From Bradyrhizobium diazoefficiens (GTDB taxonomy: Bacteria > Pseudomonadota > Alphaproteobacteria > Rhizobiales > Xanthobacteraceae): a stretch of 64,000 nucleotides of DNA. This document shows, piece by piece, positions 33,029 to 40,378 of the stretch; the first letter of the stretch is position 1, and every line of letters starts with the position of its first letter. The notes beneath the pieces are model-generated. The model worked only from the letters and a program-made list of their open reading frames with translations, was not told the origin of the DNA and did no database searches. The stretch is taken from the NCBI RefSeq assembly GCF_018131015.1, contig NZ_JAFCJJ010000020.1, forward strand, positions 55,500 to 119,499, written 5' to 3'. A program made the position numbers and the translations under genes.

Positions 33029-34105
33029 ATGTCCGATGAACTTCCAAGCACCCTTGAAGCGTTGGAGCGCGAGGAAGCGCGGCTACGTGAGCGCTTGGCG
33101 AAAATAGCCCTAGTGAAAGACCTTTTGCGTGAATTGACGGGAGCGTCGCCGTCTCAAACGCAATTCAAGCCGGAACCGCCCCCACCCCCGGAGCCCCAGA
33201 ACGCGAAAGAGTCCCCCACTGAGGAGCCGCCGAAAACACCACCTGCTTATGACGGAACATTCAACGGGTTGATTTCTGCGTACATGGATCACGAGCGATC
33301 ACCGATCCACGAACTTAAGCATAGCGTGCGCCTCAATTACGAGCGTTCATTCAAGCGACTGAGAAAGGACATTGGCGACGAAAAGGTCATCGACTGGAAT
33401 GCGAGGACCATCCAAGAGCGTTACGACGAGTGGGCTGCTCATGGCGATAAAATCGCGATGGGTCACGAACTTGTCGGCAAAGTCCGGATGTTGGCCGGAT
33501 TTGGATCTACGGAGCTTAATGACGATGCGTGCATCAGATTAAGCACGATCCTCGGAAATATGCGCTTTCCTGTTGCAAAGGGCGATGGAGCCCCGCGCCT
33601 CACCAGAGATCAGGCGCGCGCCATTCGGATTGCAGCGCGTGAGCAATTCGGCTGGAATTCGATAGCGTTTGCGGTGGCTCTGTTATTCGATGTCCCCAAG
33701 CTTCGACAACTCGATGTAATCGGAGAGTGGGTCCCATTAAGCGATCGGAACCAATCCGACATCGTGAAGGGGGCAGAAAAGTGGATTAGAGGCCTGATGT
33801 GGTCTGATCTCGATGAGAATTTTGTTTTGCATCGGACGCTCCCGACCGGGAAGGGTGGGCGAAATGAAAAGAGGATGGAGTTTCGCCTTAGCAGATCGCA
33901 GATGGCGATGGAGGAAATCAACCGCATCTCGCCCGATAAGCGCAAAGGACCAATGATCGTTTGCGAGTTCTCAGGCCTGCCTTGGTCGGCCAACGAATTT
34001 CGAAGAAAGTTGAAAATCGTCGCGGAAAGGGCGGGCGTATCGCTCCGCTCTCAGCCTGACGACAGCCAAGGTGAAGCGGAATTGGAGGATGAGGAGGCCT
34101 CCTAA
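33029..34105 (+). CDS. Tyrosine-recombinase-like protein lacking the catalytic C-terminus
   Basis: The 358-residue protein has a coiled-coil N-terminus (LEALEREEARLRERLAKIAL), a Pro-rich linker with PEPPPPPEP, an SAM-like core-binding domain (FNGLISAYMDHERS), and part of a catalytic-domain fold (RLTRDQARAIRIAAREQFGW, WIRGLMWSDLD). It stops at EFRRKLKIVAERAGVSLRS plus an acidic tail, just before the region where integrases carry the HxxR box and the nucleophilic Tyr. It should therefore be inactive as a recombinase, though DNA binding may remain. A longer GTG start at 32960 exists. A strong hairpin terminator follows the stop by 38 bases. Confidence 0.65.
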   Translation: MSDELPSTLEALEREEARLRERLAKIALVKDLLRELTGASPSQTQFKPEPPPPPEPQNAKESPTEEPPKTPPAYDGTFNGLISAYMDHERSPIHELKHSVRLNYERSFKRLRKDIGDEKVIDWNARTIQERYDEWAAHGDKIAMGHELVGKVRMLAGFGSTELNDDACIRLSTILGNMRFPVAKGDGAPRLTRDQARAIRIAAREQFGWNSIAFAVALLFDVPKLRQLDVIGEWVPLSDRNQSDIVKGAEKWIRGLMWSDLDENFVLHRTLPTGKGGRNEKRMEFRLSRSQMAMEEINRISPDKRKGPMIVCEFSGLPWSANEFRRKLKIVAERAGVSLRSQPDDSQGEAELEDEEAS

Positions 34106-34143
34106 GTGGCTTTTCAGAGCCGCCCTAGCGACCTCTGGGAAGG

Positions 34144-34178
34144 CCTGGAGAGACTGGTTCGCGGCCAGTCTCTCCAGG
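34144..34178 (+). terminator. Perfect 14 bp hairpin after the recombinase-like gene
   Basis: CCTGGAGAGACTGG and CCAGTCTCTCCAGG are perfect complements around a TTCGCGG loop. No T-tract follows. It could stop transcription, or insulate or help process the tRNA-like gene 9 bases downstream. Confidence 0.65.
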
Positions 34179-34187
34179 AGATCGGTA

Positions 34188-34261
34188 CCCCACGTAGCTC
34201 AATTGGATAGAGCGCTCGCCTACTAAGCCTGAGGTTACGGGTTCGAATCCTGTCGTGGGGA
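34188..34261 (+). tRNA. tRNA-like gene, anticodon ACT, derived from a tRNA-Arg(TCT)-type body
   Basis: The sequence folds as a 74-base cloverleaf: acceptor CCCCACG/CGTGGGG, D-arm GCTC/GAGC with loop AATTGGATA, T-arm ACGGG/CCTGT with loop TTCGAAT, and discriminator A. The anticodon loop CTACTAA gives ACT. The body and the CTxCTAAGCC context resemble alphaproteobacterial tRNA-Arg(TCT) with T34 changed to A. The anticodon stem CTCGC/GCCTG has two mismatches (C-C and T-T), and CCA is not encoded. It may be a functional oddity, an attachment-site relic, or a decayed tRNA. Automated callers may label it tRNA-Ser(ACT), pseudo, or miss it. Confidence 0.7.
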
Positions 34262-34457
34262 CCTTACCGTATACGTTGGGACCGATGGCTCATAATATAA
34301 GCCTTTGGAATCTCGGTCAAATATTCAAAGTTGAGGAATTTTCTCAAGCAAAAGCAACGCTTTGAGTCAGGGGGCCCTTCCGCGCTCTTTTGTGCTTGAC
34401 GGTAAGCATAAAATGTCATATTGAAACGGCATCAACAAGCTCGACGCCAAGACCCGG

Positions 34458-35315
34458 GTGCAAATCCTCACCATGCTTTGTGAGGGTTCCTCCATGCGCT
34501 CCATCTCGCGCGTGTGCGGCGTGTCGATCAACACCGTCACCAAGCTTCTGATCGACGCTGGTACTGTCTGCGCTGCCTTCCATGACGAGAAGGTCCGCAA
34601 CGTTCCCTCCACCAAGGTCCAGTGCGACGAGATTTGGAGTTTTTCCTACGCGAAACAGAAGAACGTTCGTTTCGCGAAGGCTGCCCCGGAGGATGCTGGC
34701 GACGTTTGGACCTGGACCGGCATTGATGCCGACTCCAAGATGATCGTATCTTGGCACGTTGGTGATCGCTCGCAGCACACTGGCATCAGTTTCATGGGCG
34801 ACTTGAAGGCCCGTCTCGCCAATCGTGTCCAGCTCACCACGGACGGTCACAAGGCTTATTTGAAGGCCGTCAGCGTGGTTGATTTCGATGCGGACTACGC
34901 GATGCTGAATAAGATTTTCGCCACAGATTACGCCGGTGCGGGACGCTACAGCCCGCCCAAGTGCATCGGCGCGATCAAGAGCCCCATTATGGGCAATCCT
35001 GAATGGCAGCACATCAACACGTCGTTTGCCGAGCGCCAGAACTTGACCATGCGGATGGCGATGCGTCGCTTTACCCGCCTCACTAATGCGTTTCCAAAGA
35101 AGTTTGAAAACCACTGTCACGCGCTGGCACTCTACTTCTTTTGGTACAACTGGTGCCGCGTCCACAAGACGCTTGGCGTTACGCCAGCGATGGCGTCCGG
35201 CCTTGTGGATCACGTCTTAAAAATGGAAACTTGCATTGCGCTGATCGACGCGAAGCAAGCTCCGAAAGTGCGCGGACCCTATAAAAAGCGGCAAGCCGCT
35301 GAAATTTCAAACTGA
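34458..35315 (+). CDS. IS1-like DDE transposase of the 3.5 kb transposon
   Basis: The 285-residue frame has an N-terminal helix-turn-helix (SSMRSISRVCGVSINTVTKL) and the DDE residues in QCDEIWSF, TTDGHKAY and SFAERQNL, with the ending RVHKTLGVTPAMA typical of IS1-like enzymes. The protein should cut and join the terminal repeats. Family members start MNKLDAKTR. Here those residues are encoded directly upstream, but the first codon reads ATC (34431), and an ATG at 34413 runs into TGA after three codons. The annotated start is the next candidate, GTG at 34458. Initiation may be weak. The stop lies 9 bases before the right element end. Confidence 0.82.
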   Translation: MQILTMLCEGSSMRSISRVCGVSINTVTKLLIDAGTVCAAFHDEKVRNVPSTKVQCDEIWSFSYAKQKNVRFAKAAPEDAGDVWTWTGIDADSKMIVSWHVGDRSQHTGISFMGDLKARLANRVQLTTDGHKAYLKAVSVVDFDADYAMLNKIFATDYAGAGRYSPPKCIGAIKSPIMGNPEWQHINTSFAERQNLTMRMAMRRFTRLTNAFPKKFENHCHALALYFFWYNWCRVHKTLGVTPAMASGLVDHVLKMETCIALIDAKQAPKVRGPYKKRQAAEISN

Positions 35316-35324
35316 GACACTACC

Positions 35325-35332
35325 CCGGCCGG
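35325..35332. repeat. Right copy of 8 bp target-site duplication
   Basis: CCGGCCGG follows the right terminal repeat ending ACACTACC and matches the copy at 31805-31812. Confidence 0.9.
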
Positions 35333-35581
35333 CTTCAGGAATCGTGTGTCGAGCCCCGTTGTCACCACGGTCAGATCAGGCGAGAGCGTCGCCAGCGCGC
35401 AAATCCCGGTGGCGGAGTCCAGCATCGCAGCGAGGAATCCGCCCTGGATCGTTCCATGCCTGTTGGTGAAGGCGAGCTGCGCCTGAAAGCGGCTCAGCGC
35501 ACAGCCGCTCTCGTCGAAGCCGAGCCATTCGCGCCCCAGCAACTGGGCGCCGGGCGGCAGATGGGTTGACGCATCGTTCAC
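35325..35581 (-). pseudogene. PaaI-type thioesterase, 5' fragment
   Basis: Starting at GTG, it encodes MNDASTHLPPGAQLLGREWL, the hotdog-fold catalytic helix region NRHGTIQGGFLAAMLDSATG and on to DTRFLKPAG, where the transposon interrupts. The frame then reads a short way into the element and stops. With the distal fragment at 31666-31812 it would make a complete acyl-CoA thioesterase of the PaaI family, which acts on phenylacetyl-type or other aryl thioesters. The truncated product lacks the last strands and is unlikely to fold. Confidence 0.88.
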
Positions 35582-35736
35582 ATCGATCGCCCCATCCTGA
35601 CATCATGCGCCTGTTTTGCCCGACGGGTCAAGTCAAATTTCGAAAAATACGAATTCATGAAAAATGCCAAGGCGTGACAGGAGCTTGGCATCAGTGCATG
35701 GGGTTGTTTTCGTATTTTCGTGGTGAGCGGCCGCGC

Positions 35737-36444
35737 TCAACCCTTCGGCCCGCGCAACTGCGCCGTCAGCCTGTCCATGGCTTCGGCGACCTCGCGCCAT
35801 TGCGACAGCCAGCTCCGCGGGAAGCGGAAGGTGAGGTCCGCGCCGTCGACGCGGCGTTCGGACAGGCACATGCCCGGCGTGGCGGCATCGCGGGTGCAGC
35901 GCGCGGTCAGCGCGGGGCTGGTCGCGGAGTAGAGATCCTCGGCGCCGTAGGGCGTGTCGCCGCGGAACATCTGCATCGTCAGCCCGTCCTGCGGCATCGC
36001 CGCGGCCCGGTCGAGATAGCGCGGATAGATCGTGGCGGTGCGCTGCTCGGGCGCGAGCGCGTCGTGATGGGCCGCGATCGACAGGAAGATGCGGTCGATC
36101 GGCTGCATCGCCTCCTCGACGGTGTCGGCGGTGACGTGCTTCGGTGCGCCCGGCGGTTCCAGCGACGGATAGAGGAAGTCGAGGTCGATGCGCTCCTGCG
36201 GGCCGGAGTGCCGCTGGATCTTCATCCGGATTGCCGGTGGCGGCACGTTGAACAGCGTGCCGCCGATGCTCACCGGTAGCCGGTCCGGGGCGCTGGCGCC
36301 ACCGCTGCCCCAGGTCGGCCACAACAGATACGCGACCAGCCCGATCGCACCCGCCGCGGCCGCGCCGCTGAGCAGGATCGGGACCAGATGCGCCCGTGCG
36401 CGCGTCGCGCGGGACCGAGGGGAGACTGCCGAAAACACCGTCAT
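35737..36444 (-). CDS. Inner-membrane-anchored protein of unknown function
   Basis: The 235-residue protein has a short basic N-terminus, one membrane helix (about residues 21-43, ILLSGAAAAGAIGLVAYLLW) and a periplasmic domain. That domain contains LPVSIGGTLFNVPPPAIRMK and a Cys pair (ARCTRDAATPGMCL) that may form a disulfide. It ends with an amphipathic helix. Similar single-pass proteins are found across Bradyrhizobium, without known function. It is divergent from the small membrane protein gene at 36678. Confidence 0.7.
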   Translation of the reverse strand: MTVFSAVSPRSRATRARAHLVPILLSGAAAAGAIGLVAYLLWPTWGSGGASAPDRLPVSIGGTLFNVPPPAIRMKIQRHSGPQERIDLDFLYPSLEPPGAPKHVTADTVEEAMQPIDRIFLSIAAHHDALAPEQRTATIYPRYLDRAAAMPQDGLTMQMFRGDTPYGAEDLYSATSPALTARCTRDAATPGMCLSERRVDGADLTFRFPRSWLSQWREVAEAMDRLTAQLRGPKG

Positions 36445-36677
36445 GATTGAAGCGCAAGAGAGCCGGGGAGAGAGCCGGGTCGGCCGGTGGCCGACGAATC
36501 AGCGGCGACTATGCCACGCGGCGGCGATTTCGCGGAGCGTTCCGCGGAAGCGGGAACGTAAGCAGCCCTGCGCGGGCCGGGTGGGATCGTTAACCTTCGC
36601 TTAAGGATAATGTAGCGTTAACCTGCACTTTTTGTCACAGGAAGGTCCCCGGCGTTGCGTAAGGGCGGACCGTTCCG

Positions 36678-37007
36678 ATGACACCAGAAGCTCTCAATAC
36701 CTTCTTCTCGATCACCATCGGTTTTGCGCTCGCGGGCGCCCTCGTGAACGGCTACCAGGCGGTGGCGCAGCGGCCCGCGGGTTTCGGCCTGCTGCAGGAG
36801 GGCGTTGCGCCCAGCACGTTCGCAGCGGTGCCGTTCCTGGTGTTCGCCGCGCCCTTCATCATCATGCGCAACACGCTGCGCGGAATGCGCGTCGAGAGCC
36901 GCCGCTTCGAATTCGTGATGATGGCGACCGTCATTGCCGGCTTCTGGAGCATGATGAGCGGCACCTTCTTCCTGATGACGCTGCGCGCGGCCGGCGTCCT
37001 GACCTGA
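36678..37007 (+). CDS. Small polytopic membrane protein
   Basis: The 109-residue protein has three predicted membrane helices (near FFSITIGFALAGALVNGY, TFAAVPFLVFAAPFIIM and MMATVIAGFWSMMSGTFFLM) with short loops. It appears conserved in type with uncharacterised Rhizobiales membrane proteins. It precedes the gamma carbonic anhydrase gene by 80 bases on the same strand. No catalytic motif is visible. Confidence 0.7.
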   Translation: MTPEALNTFFSITIGFALAGALVNGYQAVAQRPAGFGLLQEGVAPSTFAAVPFLVFAAPFIIMRNTLRGMRVESRRFEFVMMATVIAGFWSMMSGTFFLMTLRAAGVLT

Positions 37008-37087
37008 CCTGACCTTCGACCGCCGCCCGGACCTTTGCGTCGGGGCCGCCGTTTCGCTATGGCTTCCCCTGAGCGACAGGAGACCTC

Positions 37088-37618
37088 ATGGCGATCTACG
37101 AACTCGACGGGCAGGCGCCCGATCTTCCCGCCGACGGCAATTATTTCATCGCCGAGACCGCGACCGTGATCGGCCGCGTGCGGCTCAAGCCGGGCGCCAG
37201 CGTCTGGTTCGGCGCGGTGCTGCGCGGCGACAATGAGTGGATCGAGATCGGCGAGGGCGCCAACATCCAGGACGGCTCGACCTGCCACACCGACCTCGGC
37301 TTTCCGCTGGTCGTCGGGACGAACTGCACCGTCGGCCATAACGTCATCCTGCACGGCTGCACCATCGGTGAGGGCGCGCTCATCGGCATGGGCTCGATCG
37401 TGATGAACGGCGCCAGGATCGGCCGCGACAGCATCGTCGGCGCCGGCTCCGTCATCACCGAGGGCAAGGAGTTTCCCGAGCGCTCGCTGATCATCGGCTC
37501 GCCCGCCCGTGTGATCCGCACGCTCGACGACGCCCAGGTGCAGCGAAAGGGGGGTGCGGCGAAGTTCTATGTCGCCAACGGCCCGCGCTACAGCAAGGGC
37601 CTGAAGCGGATCGGCTGA
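37088..37618 (+). CDS. Gamma carbonic anhydrase family protein
   Basis: The 176-residue protein is a left-handed beta-helix with hexapeptide repeats and the three metal-binding histidines of gamma carbonic anhydrases: His67 (STCHTDLG), His84 and His89 (TVGHNVILHG). It should be a trimer binding zinc or iron at subunit interfaces. Whether it hydrates CO2 or acts as an acyl carrier-type protein is not settled for this subgroup. GGAG precedes the ATG at a good distance. It converges on the Rmf-like gene with only 2 bases between stops. Confidence 0.88.
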   Translation: MAIYELDGQAPDLPADGNYFIAETATVIGRVRLKPGASVWFGAVLRGDNEWIEIGEGANIQDGSTCHTDLGFPLVVGTNCTVGHNVILHGCTIGEGALIGMGSIVMNGARIGRDSIVGAGSVITEGKEFPERSLIIGSPARVIRTLDDAQVQRKGGAAKFYVANGPRYSKGLKRIG

Positions 37619-37620
37619 GA

Positions 37621-37785
37621 TCAGCTTCCTTCGGATTCGCGCGCCTCGATCGCTCCGGCGATCCTTTCGTGGCCCGCAGCCCAGAGCGCATGCTCGTCGC
37701 TGCCGTTCTGGTAGGGGTTGGCTTCGGCCGGGATGTTCTCGCGCGCGGCGCGCTCGCCTTCCGCAAAGGGATCGCGATCGGTCAT
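37621..37785 (-). CDS. Ribosome modulation factor-like small protein
   Basis: The 54-residue protein starts MTDRDPFAEGERAAREN and continues with NPYQNGSDEHALWAAGHER. The spacing of a Gly-containing helix, an N-PY motif and a W-x-x-G motif is that of the Rmf family, which dimerises and silences 70S ribosomes in stationary phase. Alphaproteobacterial members are more acidic than E. coli Rmf, so the activity is inferred. The start was chosen inside a longer frame because the family begins here. Confidence 0.7.
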   Translation of the reverse strand: MTDRDPFAEGERAARENIPAEANPYQNGSDEHALWAAGHERIAGAIEARESEGS

Positions 37786-37915
37786 CGTGATTTTGCCTTT
37801 CTGCCGTGGGCGTCCCCGGGTCAAGCGGACCTGAAGGGATTTGTTCCGGAACCGGCCTTTACGGCGGCGGTTGGTCGGCAGAAGCGGGAGGGCGGCCGGC
37901 GGGGCCAATAAAGAA

Positions 37916-37951
37916 CAAGGCCGTTGACGCAATATACCGTCAACGACCTTG
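37916..37951 (-). terminator. Intrinsic terminator downstream of the coiled-coil membrane gene
   Basis: CAAGGTCGTTGACG and CGTCAACGGCCTTG (minus strand) pair at 13 of 14 positions around a short loop, followed by TTCTTTATT. Confidence 0.7.
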
Positions 37952-38065
37952 CCAGCCCCGGATATTGAAATCGGCTCACGCCATCCGGTAGGCCGCAGCA
38001 TCGCCCGGAATCACACGGATAAATGTGATCCAGTTCACAAGTGGAGAAATTAAGCGACGATCAGG

Positions 38066-38566
38066 TCAGCCGCGCGATCGGCCCTGCTTGCGGGCGCTGG
38101 CATGGGCGCGGTGGCGCGCCGGTTTCCTGCGTGTAACCGAGGGCGTCTCGGCCTCGGTCGCCCGCGCGCTGGCAAAGGATTGCCGCAGGCTGTCGATGGA
38201 TTCGTTCAGCGTCGCGACCTGCTCCGACAGGCGCTTGGTGTCGGCCTGCTGCGCCGCCATCAGCCGCCTCATGGTCTGGAGCTGGTCCTGCACCACCTGG
38301 AGCTGGTCGATCGATTCCTGCTGGGTCGCTTCGAGCCCCTTGGCCTTCTCGACGAGCTGCTCGGAGACCTGGGCCGTGCGGGCCTGCAGCTGCCGGGAGG
38401 CCACCACCCGGTCGGTTTCGGGCGCGGCGCCGGTATAGGCGCGCCAGATCGCGATCGAGGTCACGCCGGCGATCAGCAGGAGCAGGGCCGCGGCGGTCAG
38501 CGCGATGGGCTGGGCGCCCAGGCGCAGAAGCGGGTTGGACGGTCTGTCCTCTGCGAGATCGATCAT
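38066..38566 (-). CDS. Single-pass membrane protein with coiled coil
   Basis: The 166-residue protein has one membrane helix near the N-terminus (IALTAAALLLLIAGVTSIAI), then a long coiled coil (about residues 65-125, with QVSEQLVEKAKGLEATQQES and KRLSEQVATLNESIDSLRQS) and a basic C-terminal tail rich in Arg, Lys and His. The layout suggests a periplasmic or cytoplasmic spacer, possibly binding DNA or cell wall through the basic tail. No family name is recognised. The ATG at 38566 is preferred to a TTG 9 bases upstream. Confidence 0.72.
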   Translation of the reverse strand: MIDLAEDRPSNPLLRLGAQPIALTAAALLLLIAGVTSIAIWRAYTGAAPETDRVVASRQLQARTAQVSEQLVEKAKGLEATQQESIDQLQVVQDQLQTMRRLMAAQQADTKRLSEQVATLNESIDSLRQSFASARATEAETPSVTRRKPARHRAHASARKQGRSRG

Positions 38567-38715
38567 CGCTGGCAAAGCCCCAAATTGAAACCTGGTGAGT
38601 GGACCGACGACCGGACAGCCGCCGGGATGCCCCGAAAGTGTAACTGTTCGGCAACAATTGGGACTAAAAAGAGGCTGAAGGCCAAAAAGCGCTGGACATT
38701 TTAAGTCGCGCCTCC

Positions 38716-39462
38716 TCAGCGGCTGGCGAGTTCATGTTGAAACGGCGAGAACGGGCCGGAATAGGGTTTTGATCGTGGCGCCGCGTAGGGGCCGAGGCGC
38801 GACGTCTTGAGGCCGAGCCGGACCATGCCCTCGGCAAGCGTCACCGCCGCCGCGACGCCGTCGACCACGGGCAGACCATGCTTGGCGGCGAGCTCGGCGG
38901 CGAGATCGGCCATGCCGGCGCAGCCGAGCACGATGGCCTCCGCCCGGTCATCGCGGATCGCGGCGGTGATCTCCGTGGAAATCTTGCCCAGCGCATCAAG
39001 GTTGCGCTCCTCGAGCGCGAGCACGGGGACCTCGGCGGCGCGCACGCGGGCGCAGCGCGCCGCGAGGCCGTACGTCGTCAAATTATGCTCGATCGGCACG
39101 ATGGAGACGCCAAGCGTCGTGACGACCGCAAAGCGCGCGGCGACAAGGGTCGCCATGTGGAAGGCGGCCTCGCCAATGCCGATCACCGGTGCCTTCGCCG
39201 CGGCGCGCGCGGCGTCGAGGCCGGTATCGTCGAAGCAGGCGATGATGTGGGCGTCCGCGCCATCGCGATCGGCCGCGCGGATGCAGCCGAGCATGCCGGG
39301 CACGGCGAAGGCCTCGTCGTAAAAGCCTTCGATCGAGGCCGGGCCCATCTCCGGCTGGCGTGCGTCGATGATCGTATCGGGCAGGGCGACGCTGCGCGCC
39401 GCAGCGGCGATCTTCGCCGTCATCGACGCGGTGGTGTTGGGATTGACGACGTGCAGCCGCAT
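38716..39462 (-). CDS. Asp/Glu/hydantoin racemase family protein
   Basis: The 248-residue protein has the family start (MRLHVVNPNTTASMT) and the two catalytic cysteines on opposite sides of the cleft, Cys76 in IIACFDDTG and Cys181 in VLGCAGM. These take and give the alpha proton of an amino acid or hydantoin. It is the last gene of the ABC transporter operon, 37 bases after the second permease, so the imported compound is probably its substrate or a precursor. A hydantoin or an amino acid derivative is therefore likelier than a plain polyamine. Confidence 0.85.
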   Translation of the reverse strand: MRLHVVNPNTTASMTAKIAAAARSVALPDTIIDARQPEMGPASIEGFYDEAFAVPGMLGCIRAADRDGADAHIIACFDDTGLDAARAAAKAPVIGIGEAAFHMATLVAARFAVVTTLGVSIVPIEHNLTTYGLAARCARVRAAEVPVLALEERNLDALGKISTEITAAIRDDRAEAIVLGCAGMADLAAELAAKHGLPVVDGVAAAVTLAEGMVRLGLKTSRLGPYAAPRSKPYSGPFSPFQHELASR

Positions 39463-39499
39463 CGCGATCAGACCAGCCTCTTGTCAGACAAGCTCTCTT

Positions 39500-40378
39500 T
39501 CAGACAAGCCCTTGGCCGGCGTCCGAGCCCTTGGCCGCCTGCCGCCTGTTGAGCACGTGGATGGTGCCGAGCGCAAGCGCGATCACCGTGAACGAGACCG
39601 CCGAGATCACGGTGCCGAGCGCGTAGATGTCGGGATTCGTGACGGTGGTGGTGAGGCCCTGCAGATCCAGCGGCAGCGTGTTCACGGCCCCGATCGCCTG
39701 GCTGGAGCGGGCGAGTTCGTCCCAGGACAGCGTGAAGCCGAACAGTCCGATGCCGATCACCGAGGGCAGGATGATCGGCAACACGACATGGCGGAAGGCC
39801 TGCCATGGCGTCGCGCCGAGATCGCGCGCGGCTTCCTCGAGGCGCGGATCGAAGCGGTTGAAGATCGCAAACATGATGAGCAGGCCGAACGGCAGCGTCC
39901 AGGTCAGGTGTGCGCCCAGGCCTGACGTGAGCAGGCTCATCGAGGTCTCGAAGTTCTCGTTCCAGTGCGCCTTGATCAGGTCGTCGACGATGCGAAACTC
40001 GAGCGAGATGCCGAGGGAGGTGATGATCGAGGGCACGATGAGGCTCGCAATCGCCGAGTAGAAAAGGATGCTCTGCGCCCTGAACCTGCGGCGGAAGGCC
40101 ATGCCGGCGGCGACCGACAGCACGACGGTGACGATCATCACGATGACGCCGAGCAGCAGCGAGCGGCGGAACGCCGCGCCGAGATCGACGATCCCGGTGC
40201 CCTGGAACAGTTTTGCGATCCAGAAGGTCGACACGCCATTCATCGGGAAGGTGAGGCCGCCCTGCGGTCCCTGGAACGACAGCACGTAGATCGCGATCAT
40301 CGGGCCGTAGAGAAACAGCACATAGGCCGCGAAGAAGATCGCGAGCACGTAGAACGAGCGCGGGCGTCCTTCCTTCAT
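39500..40378 (-). CDS. ABC transporter permease, PotC type
   Basis: The 292-residue protein has six membrane helices and the binding-protein-dependent permease EAA loop (EEAARDLGATPWQAFRHVVL), which contacts the ATPase. The text LSFTLSWDE-like GFTLSWDELARS is typical of PotC permeases. The ATG overlaps the TGA of the preceding permease (TGATG), indicating translational coupling. It forms the inner-membrane channel with the partner permease encoded just upstream. Confidence 0.9.
   Translation of the reverse strand: MKEGRPRSFYVLAIFFAAYVLFLYGPMIAIYVLSFQGPQGGLTFPMNGVSTFWIAKLFQGTGIVDLGAAFRRSLLLGVIVMIVTVVLSVAAGMAFRRRFRAQSILFYSAIASLIVPSIITSLGISLEFRIVDDLIKAHWNENFETSMSLLTSGLGAHLTWTLPFGLLIMFAIFNRFDPRLEEAARDLGATPWQAFRHVVLPIILPSVIGIGLFGFTLSWDELARSSQAIGAVNTLPLDLQGLTTTVTNPDIYALGTVISAVSFTVIALALGTIHVLNRRQAAKGSDAGQGLV

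Larger units (their letters stand above)
31813..35324 (+). mobile_element. 3512 bp transposon with passenger genes, inserted in a thioesterase gene
   Basis: The element is bounded by inverted repeats GGTAGTGTCTCAATTTGAAA (left) and GGTAGTGTCTCAGTTTGAAA (right, reverse strand). These match at 20 of the first 21 bases and are flanked by CCGGCCGG on each side. It encodes an IS1-like DDE transposase at the right end. Its passengers are a four-CxxC zinc protein, a small basic protein, a DinJ/YafQ-type toxin-antitoxin pair, a recombinase-like protein without catalytic residues and a tRNA-like gene. The intact duplication and the clean interruption of the host gene indicate a relatively recent insertion. 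The family (IS1 or IS1595 group) is not fixed. Confidence 0.88.

Noticed and set aside
31813..35324. Prophage remnant interpretation of the region with the recombinase-like gene
   Set aside because: No phage structural, lysis or replication genes are present, and clean terminal repeats with a target duplication show a transposon instead.
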